Shown: positions 10,007 through 19,584 of the stretch, piece after piece
Position numbering within the stretch: the stretch's first letter is position 1
How the letters are laid out: the number at the start of each line of letters is the position of its first letter
The notes under the pieces: model-generated
Told to the model about the DNA's origin: nothing
The model's database searches: none
The model's input: the letters and a program-made list of their open reading frames with translations, nothing else
Origin: Hippasteria phrygiana
Taxonomy: Eukaryota; Echinodermata; Asteroidea; Valvatida; Goniasteridae
NCBI GenBank assembly: GCA_037893225.1
Contig: JAZGUH010000707.1
Coordinates: 1 to 64,000, forward strand
Direction of reading: 5' to 3'
DNA: 64,000 nt
Program-made: the position numbers and the translations under genes

Positions 10007-11690
10007 GTTCAGTGGGCCATACTGTGTCAAAAAGAAACTCAATGATGTGAATTACATAGTCAGTACCCCAGATCGAAGAAAGGCCAAAGAGTGTGTCACG
10101 TGAACAAGAAGTATTACGAGCGTGATAATTCTGGCCAACCAGTGGGGGTAGCTGTCATTGAGTCAAAACCCGACAGTGACAATTCAGATGATGAAGACCT
10201 TGACTCAAAAACAGCTGAACTTGAGTTTTTGGCTGTTCAGCTTTCAAATTCTGAAATTCTTGCCAACTTGGACAAAATCCTTGGTTATTTGCACAATGAC
10301 CAAAGGAGAGACTTATCAAGTCTACTCCAAAAGTACGAGCGAGTTTGTTCTGACAAGCCAGGCCGTACGTCGGTTGCCGTTCATGATGTTGATGTAGGAA
10401 ATGCAAGACCTATAAACAGGCACCCTACCTACTTAGCCCTGACAAATTTTCAAAGGTTCGGGAAGAGGTTAAGTTCATGATAGAGTATGACATTATAGAA
10501 CCTAGTCAGAGTTCTTGGAGTTCTCCCATTGTCATGGTACCAAAGCCCGACGGGACACTTAGATTTTGTATTGATTATCGAAAAGTCAATGCAGAAACTA
10601 AGACTGATTCGTATCCTATCCCTAGGCTATAGAAGACTGCATTGATCGAGTGGGAAATTCTGCATCTGTCAGTAAAATAGACTTGTTGAAAGGATATTGG
10701 CAAGTGCCCTTGACTGACCGAGCCAAAGAAATTTCGGCGTTTGTGACACCCGATGATCTGCAGTGTACTAGTGTATAAAACGATGCCCTTTGGGATGAAA
10801 AACGCCCCGGCTACGTTTCAGAGAATGATGAGTCAAGTCACTGCCGGGCCAGAAAAATGTGTTGTCTATATTGATGACATTTTGGTGTACAGCGATAGCT
10901 GGGAAGACCATCTAAAACACTTGGGTGCCCTGTTTGACAAGCTTTCTAAAGCGAACCTGGTGGTAAACATGTGACCTATATACTTAGGTCATGTGGTCGG
11001 TCAAGGTCACGTGCTACCACGAGTAGCAAAGATTCAAGCCATTCAAGAGTTTCTCGTACCCACAGGGAAAAGAGAACTGATGAGATTCCTGGGTAAGAGT
11101 GGATTTTACAGAAAGTTTGTTGCGAACTTCAGCACCATTGCCACTCCATTGACTAAACTGTTACAGAATAATGTAAAGTTTGTTTAGTCGGACTCATGCC
11201 AAAGTGCTTTTGAGAAATTGAAAGCCATTCTAACAATCGAACCAGTTCTGGCTTCGGCAAAGTTTGACAAGGCGTTCAAAATAGCCATTGACGCCAGTGA
11301 TGTTGGTGTCGGAGCGGTTTTGCTCCAAGATGATGAGTCAGGCATCGAGCGACAGATCAGTTATTTCTCGAAGAAACTGAATATATACCAGGCCAAATAC
11401 TCCACCATCGAAAAAGAGGCGTTATGTCTGGTTCTTGCCCTACAACACTTTGCAGTGTATGTAACAAATGGTGCTGGGGAGACGATAATTTATACTGATC
11501 ATAACCATATGTGTTTTTGGAGAAATTCAAGACCAAGAACCAAAGATTATTTCGATGTAGTTTGATTTTGCAACCATATCCACTCAAAATCATTTATATT
11601 GCCGGAAAGAGCAATGTTTTGGCTTATGCTCTGTCCAGAGTTCAGAAGATTGTACTTATTACATTGATTTCTGTATTGTAAGACCAGTAA
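10007..11690 (+). pseudogene. Reverse transcriptase and RNase H of the Gmr1-like element
   Basis: After an acidic linker, RT begins around 10440 with EPSQSSWSSPIVMVPKPDG and RFCIDYRKVN. It goes on through TMPFGMKNAPATFQRMM and the catalytic YIDD of VYIDDILVYSD (about 10868). RNase H is marked by IAIDASDVGVGAVL, the STIEKEALCL helix, a TDH and the terminal LAYALSR. Stops at 10630, 10972 and 11185 and frame changes near 10440, 10640 and 11560 show decay. Its position after integrase completes the inverted domain order. Confidence 0.88.
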
Positions 11691-11794
11691 GAGTTTTAAT
11701 AACCATACTTTTGTTTATTACTGTAAGAAGTCTTAGGCAGACATATTTTCTTTTCTAAGCGAAAATTTCCTCTGTAAATTTTCTTTCTTTTTAT

Positions 11795-11803
11795 GGGGGG
11801 AGA
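11795..11803 (+). other. Polypurine tract
   Basis: GGGGGGAGA lies directly against the 3' LTR start (TGTTATG at 11804), the expected plus-strand primer position. Confidence 0.8.
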
Positions 11804-12861
11804 TGTTATGTACACAGAGTAAATATAATCAGTGTTATGAAATTCCTCTCACGGAATGTATATACGCCCCTCATTCAGTATTATATATATTCCCGTCACA
11901 AACGTGGGCGAGGCCACGCGTCACTTATTTGCATACGCGTGCGACCTCTGCTGACCCTAACCTGTGAATGAATGGGTCAAAGTTGTTTACGCCAAGCCTT
12001 ATACATGTGCCAGAAGGTTCGGTGTATAAATCTCGTGTACGCTAGCTCTTTTGAGAAGCTGTGTAAAAGATTATTTTTTGGTTTTGAGGTAATTCTGTAA
12101 GAATATATTTGGAAGCTGACGTGATTTGTAAGATACTTCTAGACTTTAGTAATTTCTGGAATGTATGAAATTTCTTTATATACGGGCTAACTTCACAACA
12201 AAATCAGGACTTTAGACGGACGGAGAATTTCGTTGGGATTTTGGTTATCGAGTTCATCGAGCCGTTTTATTCGGACCTGTGACCTGTATATGACTCGTCT
12301 GCGTAGGAGCGTCTGGAGACAGTTTGAGCTGAGTTTTATTTCCGAAAAAGGAGACATTTATTTGTGAACTGTCGTCGGTTCATTATTTGGGGTCTTATAT
12401 CCCCATATTTTCGCGACGGGAGCCAGTTTGTGTGGTCCCCCGCTGTTTTCGTCTGTCTTCGGCTGTTTTGGAGGTGAATTCGCCCCGTGTTCCAGCTCGC
12501 CAAAGACTTGTATTCGCTCGCATTATTGGAGTCGTCCTCGTCCGTTGCTGAGTGCCCAAGTCGTCCAAGTCCTCGCCTAAGTCCTCGCCCATTGCAGAGC
12601 TGCCCAAGTCGTCTGAGCCCTCGGCTACATAAGTCTTCGCCCGTAAGATCTTTTAAGTTATATATTGTATAAGATCTTTTCCTAATTTTACACTTGTTAA
12701 ACCCTATTGATTCTGGAATATTCTCATTATTAAATCACATTGTTTCTTTGTTCTTTATATCGGTGTGATCTTGTTTGATTTCTTTGTTGCATCTGTGAAA
12801 ATTCAGGCTTTTTCTAGTAATTTATATTTACGGATAGTCTGGGGAATTTCAGACCGTAACA
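11804..12861 (+). repeat. 3' LTR of the Gmr1-like element (1058 bp)
   Basis: It matches the 5' LTR from TGTTATG to CGTAACA. Scattered substitutions, plus an extra copy of the CCAAGTCGTC/CTCGCC segment near 12575-12630, account for the length difference. It is followed by ATAC, the target duplication. Confidence 0.9.
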
Positions 12862-13095
12862 ATACCAAGACAACTCGATTCGGTGTAGTAGTTTTTGTTC
12901 CAGAGCCTCTTTTGTGAAGCAAAGTCGGGTCACTTGGCCATTTGTTCCATGCAGAAAAGAGCATAATGATAGCATACTTGTTATACCTCGGGACCAAATG
13001 ACCCCTAACTTTGTTTCACAAAATAGGTTCTAAAACAAAAACTACTGAACCGAATCAGGAGATCTTGGTATCTTTTCTTTTAACAAAATTACCCA
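12862..13095. repeat. Palindromic MITE split by the gypsy insertion
   Basis: The arms are inverted: ATACCAAGACAACTCGATTC at 12862 and GAATCAGGAGATCTTGGTAT ending near 13072. The AGTAGTTTTTGTT and its complement pair inside. The missing outer end of the left arm lies at about 1130-1162, just left of the 5' LTR (AGAAGAAAAATGATAC). The Gmr1-like element therefore inserted into this pre-existing palindrome. Confidence 0.7.
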
Positions 13096-13170
13096 TGCAT
13101 TGGCACAGGTTGTTTAAGTCTCAGGGTAGCGGAAGTATGCCGTTCCGTTTTTTTTTTTTTTACCATACTG

Positions 13171-13383
13171 TATAAGTCCTCGCCCGTAAGATCCTTTTTG
13201 AGTTATATATTGTACAAGATCTTTTCCTAATTCTACACTTGCTAAACCATATTGATTCTTTAATATTCTTAATATTAAATCACATTGTTTCTTTGATCTT
13301 TATATCAGTGTGATCTTGTTTAATTTCTTTGTTGCATCGTAATTCATATTTACGGATAGTTTGGAGATTTTCCGACCGTAACA
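13171..13383 (+). repeat. 3' fragment of a second LTR of the same family
   Basis: It runs from TATAAGTCCTCGCCCGTAAG to GACCGTAACA, collinear with the last ~230 bp of the LTRs at 1163 and 11804 but more diverged. It is again followed by ATAC, and no 5' part is present. Confidence 0.8.
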
Positions 13384-13600
13384 ATACTTATGAAGCTATT
13401 TTGCCACGTCTTTGCGTTTATTGGCCGCCCCCAATTTAGGGGGAATTTCGAAAGTCTGCTTCGAAAGTCAGGTGTGGGTGCCCCCAAGTGAGTTTAGTGT
13501 TAAATTAATGTGTGGTATCTAAAATTTAACACCACAGTATTTACAGTATAATGTATTACTATTGCTGTTGCTATTCCTATTACTTTGTTTTACTGCACAG

Positions 13601-14419
13601 GGGTTGGTGTTTCCATGGCCTACGTCCCGCCAATTGCCACCGTGATTATGTACTTCCCCAATAACGTGGCCCTTCCAATTGCCATAAGTGCGGCAGGGAG
13701 TGCTGTTGGTATGATGATGTTTCCCCCGCTGGCGGACGTTCTAATCTCCGTGTACGGTTGGCGTGGGGCCATGTTGATTTTTACTGCTGTTAACGCTAAC
13801 GTGTGCGTACTTGGAGCTCTGATCAAGCCAGCCCCACCGGTCTATGCAACTCTTGCTACTCACCACAACGCCCGTGAGAGGACTTCACTTGAGAACTCGC
13901 CACGTGGTACCATGTGTAAGGGCGCAGCTATGAGTCTTTGTAGAGTCTTATCTTTGGATGTGCTGTTATACGAACCCGTATTTACAGTCTATGCATTGGC
14001 CTGTTTTATACTTGGTATTATGTACAGTGGTTGGATGATTTACCTGGTGCCCCACGCAATGGCGAGAGGTATTGAAAGCCATCAGGCATCTCTCCTGTCC
14101 ACAGCAGGAGGCGTTGGTACTCTCGTCGGCCGAATCTTCTACGGACCTATACTGCATAGTGAATACATCACACCAGTCACGATGTTCATTCTCCTTGCAT
14201 TTACCAACTTCGGAGCGTTTGTGTTAGACCCCGTCGTGTCAGATAATTACCCCGGACTTGTGGTTCTTGCTTCCGTTACTGGTGTATCTCTTGGGACGAT
14301 GACCGGTTTGGATATACTAATCTCGCAGCAGGTCTTGACGGGAGACATCGGCGACCGGGCTTGGTGCACATTGAGCGTCTTCTTCGCTGTTGGCGAATTA
14401 ACTGGCGGAGCTTTCGCAG
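13601..14419 (+). CDS. SLC16/monocarboxylate-transporter-like protein, penultimate exon
   Basis: It encodes about 272 residues of a 12-helix major-facilitator transporter of the SLC16 type, which moves monocarboxylates or related small molecules across the plasma membrane. The acceptor TACTGCACAG precedes 13601 and the donor GCAG/GTATTT ends at 14419; both junctions are phase 1. The first part (GVGVSMAYVPPIATV) fits transmembrane helix 4. GSAVGMMMFPPLADVL and YGWRGAMLIF fit helices 5-6. A short cytoplasmic loop and five or six further hydrophobic helices follow. The central loop is shorter than in many family members. The exons for the N-terminal helices (PDGGWGW motif) are not in the window. 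A gypsy element and MITEs occupy the sequence upstream. Substrate cannot be judged. Confidence 0.85.
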
Positions 14420-14463
14420 GTATTTCTTCCGTGCATGTTTTGTATACGGGCGATTCACAGTAG

Positions 14464-15249
14464 CGTGCCACCAAACGGTTGCACCGGTGAGGCCATCATT
14501 TGCGCTGGTCGATAAGTTAATACCAGCACCACCTCATTGAACCAAGAGTATTTCTCAGGATACTTCAGGATAGTAGTATCGAAAAACACTTGGAAGTCTG
14601 GTAGATAAACGCAATTACTACCTGTTTAAAAACACTTCACTTTAAACCCTTCAGTAGCTCCCAATCAGACCACTCTCTTGTCCGTACTCGACTCTAGGTG
14701 GGGGGAGGGGGGGGGGGGAGGGGGGGGGGGAGGGGGGGGGGAGGGGGGGGGAGGGGGGGGGGGGTTCATGATGAGCTGTATAAAGTAGGCCTCTCATCAA
14801 CTACTGATTTTGGACCAATGACGACTTTTCATCATATGTGCAAGGTTGATTTTTGACAAGCCAGTGCAAATTATGCCACGTTTGGACGCCTACAGTGTGA
14901 CAACTTGCTGCCATACGGCTCCGAACCTTGGTACATGCACAAATCTAAACTTTGTACGATTTGAAATGTGATATACCTGAACAATTCCATACATTGGTTG
15001 GACTTTCAGTTCGCGTACATAACCCATTTTTTTGGCGTCCTTGTTTGATACGAATATCTCTGAATAATTAAGCTTGTCAGCCCTGTCACATAGACCGTAT
15101 CGAATACCACCGTCGCCATAGCAACAATAGGCCACCATATTTTGGGACAGTGAAATGATAACATCAGCATGTAGTGTTGTACGAGTGTGTCCCACAACAT
15201 GTCTGCCATGTCGTCATAATTATTTCATACGGTCTATTGGACCACTATA
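14464..15249. other. Intron sequence with G-rich tract
   Basis: This lies between the two SLC16-like exons. It holds a long GGGGGA-type polypurine run at about 14699-14764 and no coding signal. Confidence 0.6.
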
Positions 15250-15358
15250 GAGTACCGAAGTCTGACGTCAGTTGCCGCGGCAATGGTTCCAAACACATGC
15301 AGTTTAGAATGTATTCTGGTTCCAAACATTGCATTGATTGACGTCATCACTTCGGACA
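15250..15358. repeat. Short TA-flanked MITE, copy 1
   Basis: It starts GAGTACCGAAGTCTGACGTCAG after TA and closely matches 29758-29868, which has the full opposite terminus. Here the right terminus is eroded (ACTTCGGACAG). It lies in the SLC16-like intron. Confidence 0.7.
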
Positions 15359-15902
15359 GTATTCGTATGAGTCAGGAACCTGTAACTGGACAGTGGTTAA
15401 ACATTTTTAAGCGCACTGGTAGCATGTGGTAGGTGTATTCACAATGTGTGAAACGTGGCCCCTGATCCTCAATATAAAATGACGTGGCTACAACATGAAC
15501 CTCACCCCCCCCCCCCCCCCCCCCCCGGAAAGCAGTCAAATTCATGTTTTTTTTATCAAAGGATATAAACAAATTGGTTTAGAAAGGTTGCGTTTTGTCT
15601 TATTTCAAAATAAGCTGTTTATTGAATGTTTAAACATGAGTCAAAGTGGACCAGTAGAATTATTTTTTGGACCAATGGCATAAATAGAAAAAAGAGAGAA
15701 ATACCTAAATAATTAAAGAAAACCTAAGTAGAAAAGTTAATGGACCCCGCTTTCGTCTCAACCCATCGGCGACAATGCCCCGGGTTATAAATTACAAGCC
15801 TCGTCCGCCACACTTTAATTTCCATTCAATGATTTGTACTTTCATTCCTGGAGCAACCGAAATGGTTTCATGCAAATTTTTCTCTCTCATTCTCGTGGCC
15901 AG

Positions 15903-16021
15903 GTTTCGTGTACGAGGTTTCTGGAAGTTACGAGTTGGCGTTTCTGGTGCTGGGAGGACTGTCGGCAGTGATCGTTTTCGTCCTTGTGGTTGAACGCTTG
16001 CTTCATCGATTCTGTTTTTAG
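15903..16021 (+). CDS. SLC16-like transporter, last coding exon
   Basis: A strong polypyrimidine tract and CAG acceptor end at 15902. The phase-1 join restores a glycine and gives FVYEVSGSYEL followed by a hydrophobic helix (AFLVLGGLSAVIVFVLVV), a short basic tail and TAG at 16019-16021. The TGSY-like turn followed by the last helix is typical of helices 11-12 in SLC16 transporters. It lies 1.5 kb downstream of the preceding exon and continues the same frame. The exon's antisense frame is a chance ORF. Confidence 0.85.
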
Positions 16022-16545
16022 ATTATGACAAACACTGTTTAAGATGGTCGTCTCCATTTTTTGCAAGACGGCTTTCACTGACAGTGGAGTCGCCCAATCC
16101 GATTCAAAACATGATGTACTGGGATGCACTCTCTTCCATTTGTAAACTGTCCTCTTTAAGGTGTTTCTAACCAAAATTTGACAGCGACCCAAACTCCTAT
16201 CAGTGACGAGGAGAGAGTCAGGATATAGCCTCTGAGCTCCACGTTTATTCACGTGACACAAACACGCCGTCAGTGAACAAGGGAAAAAATGCAACAAGAA
16301 TTAGTACACTTACTAATGTAGCCCAGGCTATGAATGCTGAAAATCCAGTGGTTGACTGGGCATGTCATTGTTAGCGGTAGACGCGAACTGCATTCTCCTC
16401 CTCTACAAAAACAGCCAGTTTTTCTTTAATAATCAGGTCAAAGCGATTATCGATATTTTTGCAGGCCCCCAGGCCTCACTTTTAGATCTTAGAACTTGCC
16501 TGTTATGTTTTTCTAAAATACGCTCTCCTTTTACGACATAACGAG
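16022..16545. other. Downstream flank of the SLC16-like gene
   Basis: Presumed 3' UTR and flank. No clear AATAAA was seen near the stop and no other gene is apparent. Confidence 0.4.
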
Positions 16546-16812
16546 ATGGCCAGCATTAAAGCAAAACACTTATCCGAGCTCAAAAACAAAAAGGATATTT
16601 CTAGTTTTATCCCTAAATCCAAAACTGATATTTTTAGAGATGGTCATACAGCTTTTCTTTGTGAAACAATGGATAAATATTCACCGGTCGTAATTCTACG
16701 CCGATATCTGGATGCAGCTGGTATCATGCTGGGTCAGGACAGATATTTATTTACTCCTGTCACATTCCTTTCAGTACGAAAACTTACAAACCTTGAGCAA
16801 ATAGGCCATTAA
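16546..16812 (+). pseudogene. Tyrosine-recombinase fragment (DIRS/Crypton-type integrase-like)
   Basis: An 88-codon frame contains FIPKSKTDIFRDGHTAF, CETMDKYSPVVILRRYLDAAGI and YLFTPVTF. This pattern fits the middle of tyrosine recombinases found in DIRS-like elements, where a KTD...Y/F...G motif precedes the H-x-x-R box. The upstream catalytic Arg and the downstream HxxR...H...Y box are missing, so it is a truncated remnant. It differs from the Crypton-type domain at 19585-20731, so at least two such lineages occur here. Confidence 0.6.
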
Positions 16813-17224
16813 GTTACACTAGATGCAGAGAGTTATTCATAAAGGCCCTTCGACGCATGTGTAAGCAACGCAAATGAGTAGGGTCTCCACAGCCTAAGAT
16901 CTGGTGGTGCTTCCCATTTAGCAAACACACATGTCCCTCAAGCCTTAATAATGCAACATGGCCGTTAGAAATCCTCTGAGGCAAAAGCAGATATGTAAAA
17001 TGGGATATAATGGAAAGGTTAGACCGCTCCCAGTCCCTCTTTAAAGAGTAATAATTCCACATTCCACCAATTGATGTGAATCTACATTGTTGGTTCTTGT
17101 ATATATGTAACGTACTTGTACAATTAATTTGTTTCAATGTATAGAGTAGACAATAATTAACCAATCCCATTGGGAATATGTAAAGAAGAGAAGAAAGAAG
17201 AGAAAGAGATAAGATGATAGAGTC
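16813..17224. other. Unassigned sequence
   Basis: A 118-codon minus-strand frame (17170-16814) is present, but no known family is recognised in it and it lacks support. Purine-rich sequence follows from 17180. Confidence 0.35.
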
Positions 17225-17594
17225 GGTCAGATGACCGAGTGAAAGAAAAAGAGTAAGAGTAAAAACAAAAAACGGATGATCGGATGATCCCAGAAGTTCA
17301 GAGAAGACCAGATGATCCCAGGTCAGATTACCAGAAGGTGAGAGTAAGAAGAATAAAACAGCGTTCCGAGAAGGTCAAATGACCCGGATTTCTTTAATTT
17401 AAAGTTCCAAGAAATAAGTCATTTTATTCGCCAACTTGCCTTTATACTTCACATGTATTGTTATTCTATCATTTCGTATAACTTAATTATGAAGGAAGAG
17501 AGGATCAGGTGATACCAGGTCAGATGACCAGTTCACGTTATGAATTAGAATATGATAAATAACATTGTTTGCTTCCCGTGCAGGTCAGATGACC
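17225..17594. promoter_or_regulatory. Cluster of GGTCA-N2-TGACC inverted half-sites
   Basis: GGTCAGATGACC occurs exactly at 17225, 17518 and 17583. Variants are GGTCAAATGACC at 17373 and GGTCAGATTACC at 17321. Two AGGTCA-type half-sites facing each other resemble nuclear-receptor binding elements, here with a 2-bp spacer. The cluster could equally be a decayed minisatellite, since GATGATCC-like variants lie between. No function is proven. Confidence 0.4.
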
Positions 17595-17867
17595 AGGATT
17601 CATTTATTTTTTAAAGTTGTAAGAATAACGACAGAGCATGCCATTCATTTTTCTTAAAATTTTAGTGCAGTGTAATGTTATCAGTTGTGGAAACTCGGTG
17701 TTTGTTGCCCACCCCCATACCATGATGTACAATAAATTCATCTAAAGAGAACCTTTCGTCTACCTTTTCCTCATTATGGCAGTCCAATCACACCAAACTG
17801 TTTTTAATGCGTATGAGCGTAGCGAAGATGCATGCAATTTTAGTTAAGCAGTGGGCGACGTAGCGAC

Positions 17868-18002
17868 CAGTAGCGTTTTCAGCTTTTTGTGCCATGGAGG
17901 GCAACCAACGTCTGAACCGTTTTAATACCATCCTAAAAACACTATTTTTATGACGCCTCGAATGCCGCCGGGGGGGGGGGGGGGGAGGGGGATACGCCAC
18001 TG
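17868..18002. repeat. hAT-like MITE, copy 1 (poly-G core)
   Basis: It starts CAGTAGCGTTTTC, ends GGGGATACGCCACTG and shares its interior (TTTGTGCCA, TATGACGCCTC, GCCGCC, then poly-G) with 41089-41264. The flanks GTAGCGAC and GTAGGGCC match at 6 of 8 bases, compatible with an 8-bp hAT target duplication. Confidence 0.65.
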
Positions 18003-18102
18003 GTAGGGCCGTCCTTATGGGGAAGTCACAAAATGGAAAAAAAATACCCTACGATCAACCTCACATGTAATTAAGTATGTATGTAAAGGATAATGCACGA
18101 GG

Positions 18103-18172
18103 TACGCGCCATTCGTGGGTAAGAATGTGCCCGAGGGCGAAGCCCGAGGGCCATTCTTACCCACGAATGGCG
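18103..18172. repeat. Near-perfect hairpin
   Basis: GCGCCATTCGTGGGTAAGAA pairs with TTCTTACCCACGAATGGCGC around a GCCCGAGGGCGAAGCCC core. It is probably a tiny foldback element. Its outer word (CCATTCGTG) resembles the nearby ACGAATGGAGC repeats. Confidence 0.65.
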
Positions 18173-18264
18173 CGTTACCGAGGGCATTATCCGACTTAAA
18201 CTCCACCCTATTGTCCCCTATTGTTTCTAGCGCTCTTGCACGAATGGAGCGTTTTTGTATTAGC

Positions 18265-18290
18265 GCTCCATTATTTTGCACGAATGGAGC
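18265..18290. repeat. Left 26-nt repeat flanking the recombinase locus
   Basis: The site has 8-bp inverted arms GCTCCATT/AATGGAGC around a 10-bp centre ATTTTGCACG. It is identical to 20973-20998 in direct orientation. A related partial copy (CTTGCACGAATGGAGC) lies at about 18235-18250. Confidence 0.7.
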
Positions 18291-18522
18291 GTTTTTGTTC
18301 TTTAGAAATGTAAGAATTAAGCAAATAAGCACAACAAATCGCGTTACGTAACTTGACGAAGCTAGCTTGAGACTTGTGTAGGGATTGAATGAATTACAAA
18401 TCGCCTGTTCTTTTTGTAGCCACAAAGAAAGCGTTGTGGTGTACAACGTATATAAGTCTACATATATAAGGTTGGAAATCTTTTCTCATTTCATTTCATT
18501 TCATCTCATTTCATTTGAAACG

Positions 18523-18873
18523 ATGGCGTGGAGCAGTTCGAGTGACACCGAAAGGGAATTTTTCCTGACACAATCGACCTTTCAGTCGTCATCCGAGAGT
18601 GATGGGACACAGGATGATTTATTCGGCATACTTACGTGTACTTCCACCCATGGTAGTCCTGCTAGACTGGATGATTATTTTGATTTTCCGAAAACGGCCG
18701 ACAAGAAACCCCACGTTGACTTGAAGAAAACTTGCTACCAGCCAATTGTATCTGACATTTCGGACAACGAACTACTTCAAGCTTCTCTGGCTATTGAAGA
18801 GCAAGAATCTGCTGGTATTATGGGTTATGGGCCGGTTCTGCAAGAAGATGCACATACTTTCGAACGCTTTTGA
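18523..18873 (+). CDS. Uncharacterised acidic N-terminal ORF beside the recombinase
   Basis: 117 codons start MAWSSSSDTEREFF. The product is Ser/Asp/Glu-rich with no recognised domain, and closes with TGA at 18871-18873. Coding-like sequence seems to go on past the stop (KPKGDEEMSKITRRR) up to the SINE at 18935 and beyond it (LVAEKFKRI). It lies upstream of, and between the same direct repeats as, the tyrosine recombinase, so it may be that protein's N-terminal exon. This is inference from position. It could also be a chance ORF. Confidence 0.4.
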   Translation: MAWSSSSDTEREFFLTQSTFQSSSESDGTQDDLFGILTCTSTHGSPARLDDYFDFPKTADKKPHVDLKKTCYQPIVSDISDNELLQASLAIEEQESAGIMGYGPVLQEDAHTFERF

Positions 18874-18934
18874 AAGCCGAAGGGTGACGAGGAAATGTCG
18901 AAAATCACGCGAAGAAGGTAGGCATGTATTTCAG

Positions 18935-19123
18935 TCTGCACTAGAAAGCAGAAGGTCGTAGGTTCGAGTCCAACCCGAGTGATTTTTTCCCAAATAATCT
19001 CTCGGGACAACACCGAGTATATATAGTGTTTGTAAAATACGTCGGTGAAGGGCCAAATCCAATATAGAATATACATCACCCCGACGCAAATTCCAGCTTA
19101 TGAATAGTTGTCATGTATTTCAG
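18935..19123 (+). repeat. 5'-truncated tRNA-Leu-like SINE with 12-bp target duplication
   Basis: CATGTATTTCAG occurs at 18923-18934 and again at 19112-19123, bracketing a segment that begins in a tRNA anticodon arm. It holds the B-box GGTTCGAGTCC and ends CACCCCGACGCAAATTCC. The same tail wording occurs at 27585-27600 and the same anticodon arm at 27356-27431. The duplication contains TTTCAG, so a splice-acceptor-like word has been doubled. Confidence 0.75.
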
Positions 19124-19584
19124 CTTGTTGCCGAAAAGTTTAAAAGAATCTTAGAAGACCATTGAAAGACATTAATAAAGAAACGATCTGGCAAGGTATT
19201 GATCGTTACAGAAAAGTATTTACGAAGCCACGGTGAACTTGATGATTTATTTGTTGAAATTAAAAACTTTGCTTTTTGAAATCTTGTGAAATGTACTTTC
19301 GTTGGTTAGGCTTTTCCTTTTTGAGACTAAAACAAAGAAATGTGAGAAGTTAACTTGTCTAAATTCATTAGAAAATAAAAGAAAATTGTATGTTTGGCGA
19401 GTATACAAGTTGCGTGCCTGGTATACAAGATCTAACCCGGGTACGAGTTGACCAAATTCAAGTTTCTGCTGACTAAGCTTGGCAATTAATTTATTGAAAC
19501 CAAACTGTCACTGACGAGGTTTTTAGTGATGTAGGCCTATGTGGCATTGGTTGTAATAGATGTATTTCTTTTTCTTCTGTGCAG
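19124..19584. other. Possible intron or spacer before the recombinase exon
   Basis: No open frame of note. It ends in a pyrimidine-rich stretch and GTGCAG, a good splice acceptor, at 19584. Confidence 0.45.

Larger units (their letters stand above)
1163..12861 (+). mobile_element. Gmr1-like Ty3/gypsy LTR retrotransposon, degenerate, with nested LINE
   Basis: The element is bounded by LTRs that start TGTTATG and end CGTAACA, and flanked by ATAC at 1159-1162 and 12862-12865, a 4-bp target duplication. Internal order on + is primer-binding site (2173-2190), gag with a SCAN-like capsid region, aspartic protease, integrase, reverse transcriptase, RNase H and polypurine tract (11795-11803). Integrase upstream of RT is the reverse of ordinary Ty3/gypsy order and is the hallmark of Gmr1-like elements, whose gag is related to the vertebrate SCAN domain. 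Several stops and frameshifts make this copy non-autonomous. An antisense LINE interrupts it at 3927-8522 and a ~220-bp insertion at 9785-10006. The family is also present as a solo LTR (31055-32100) and an LTR fragment (13171-13383). Confidence 0.9.

Noticed and set aside
15887..16297. 136-codon minus-strand ORF
   Set aside because: It is antisense to the last SLC16-like exon and has no domain signature.
16814..17170. 118-codon minus-strand ORF
   Set aside because: Looks weakly protein-like but matches no family I recognise; could be a transposon shadow.
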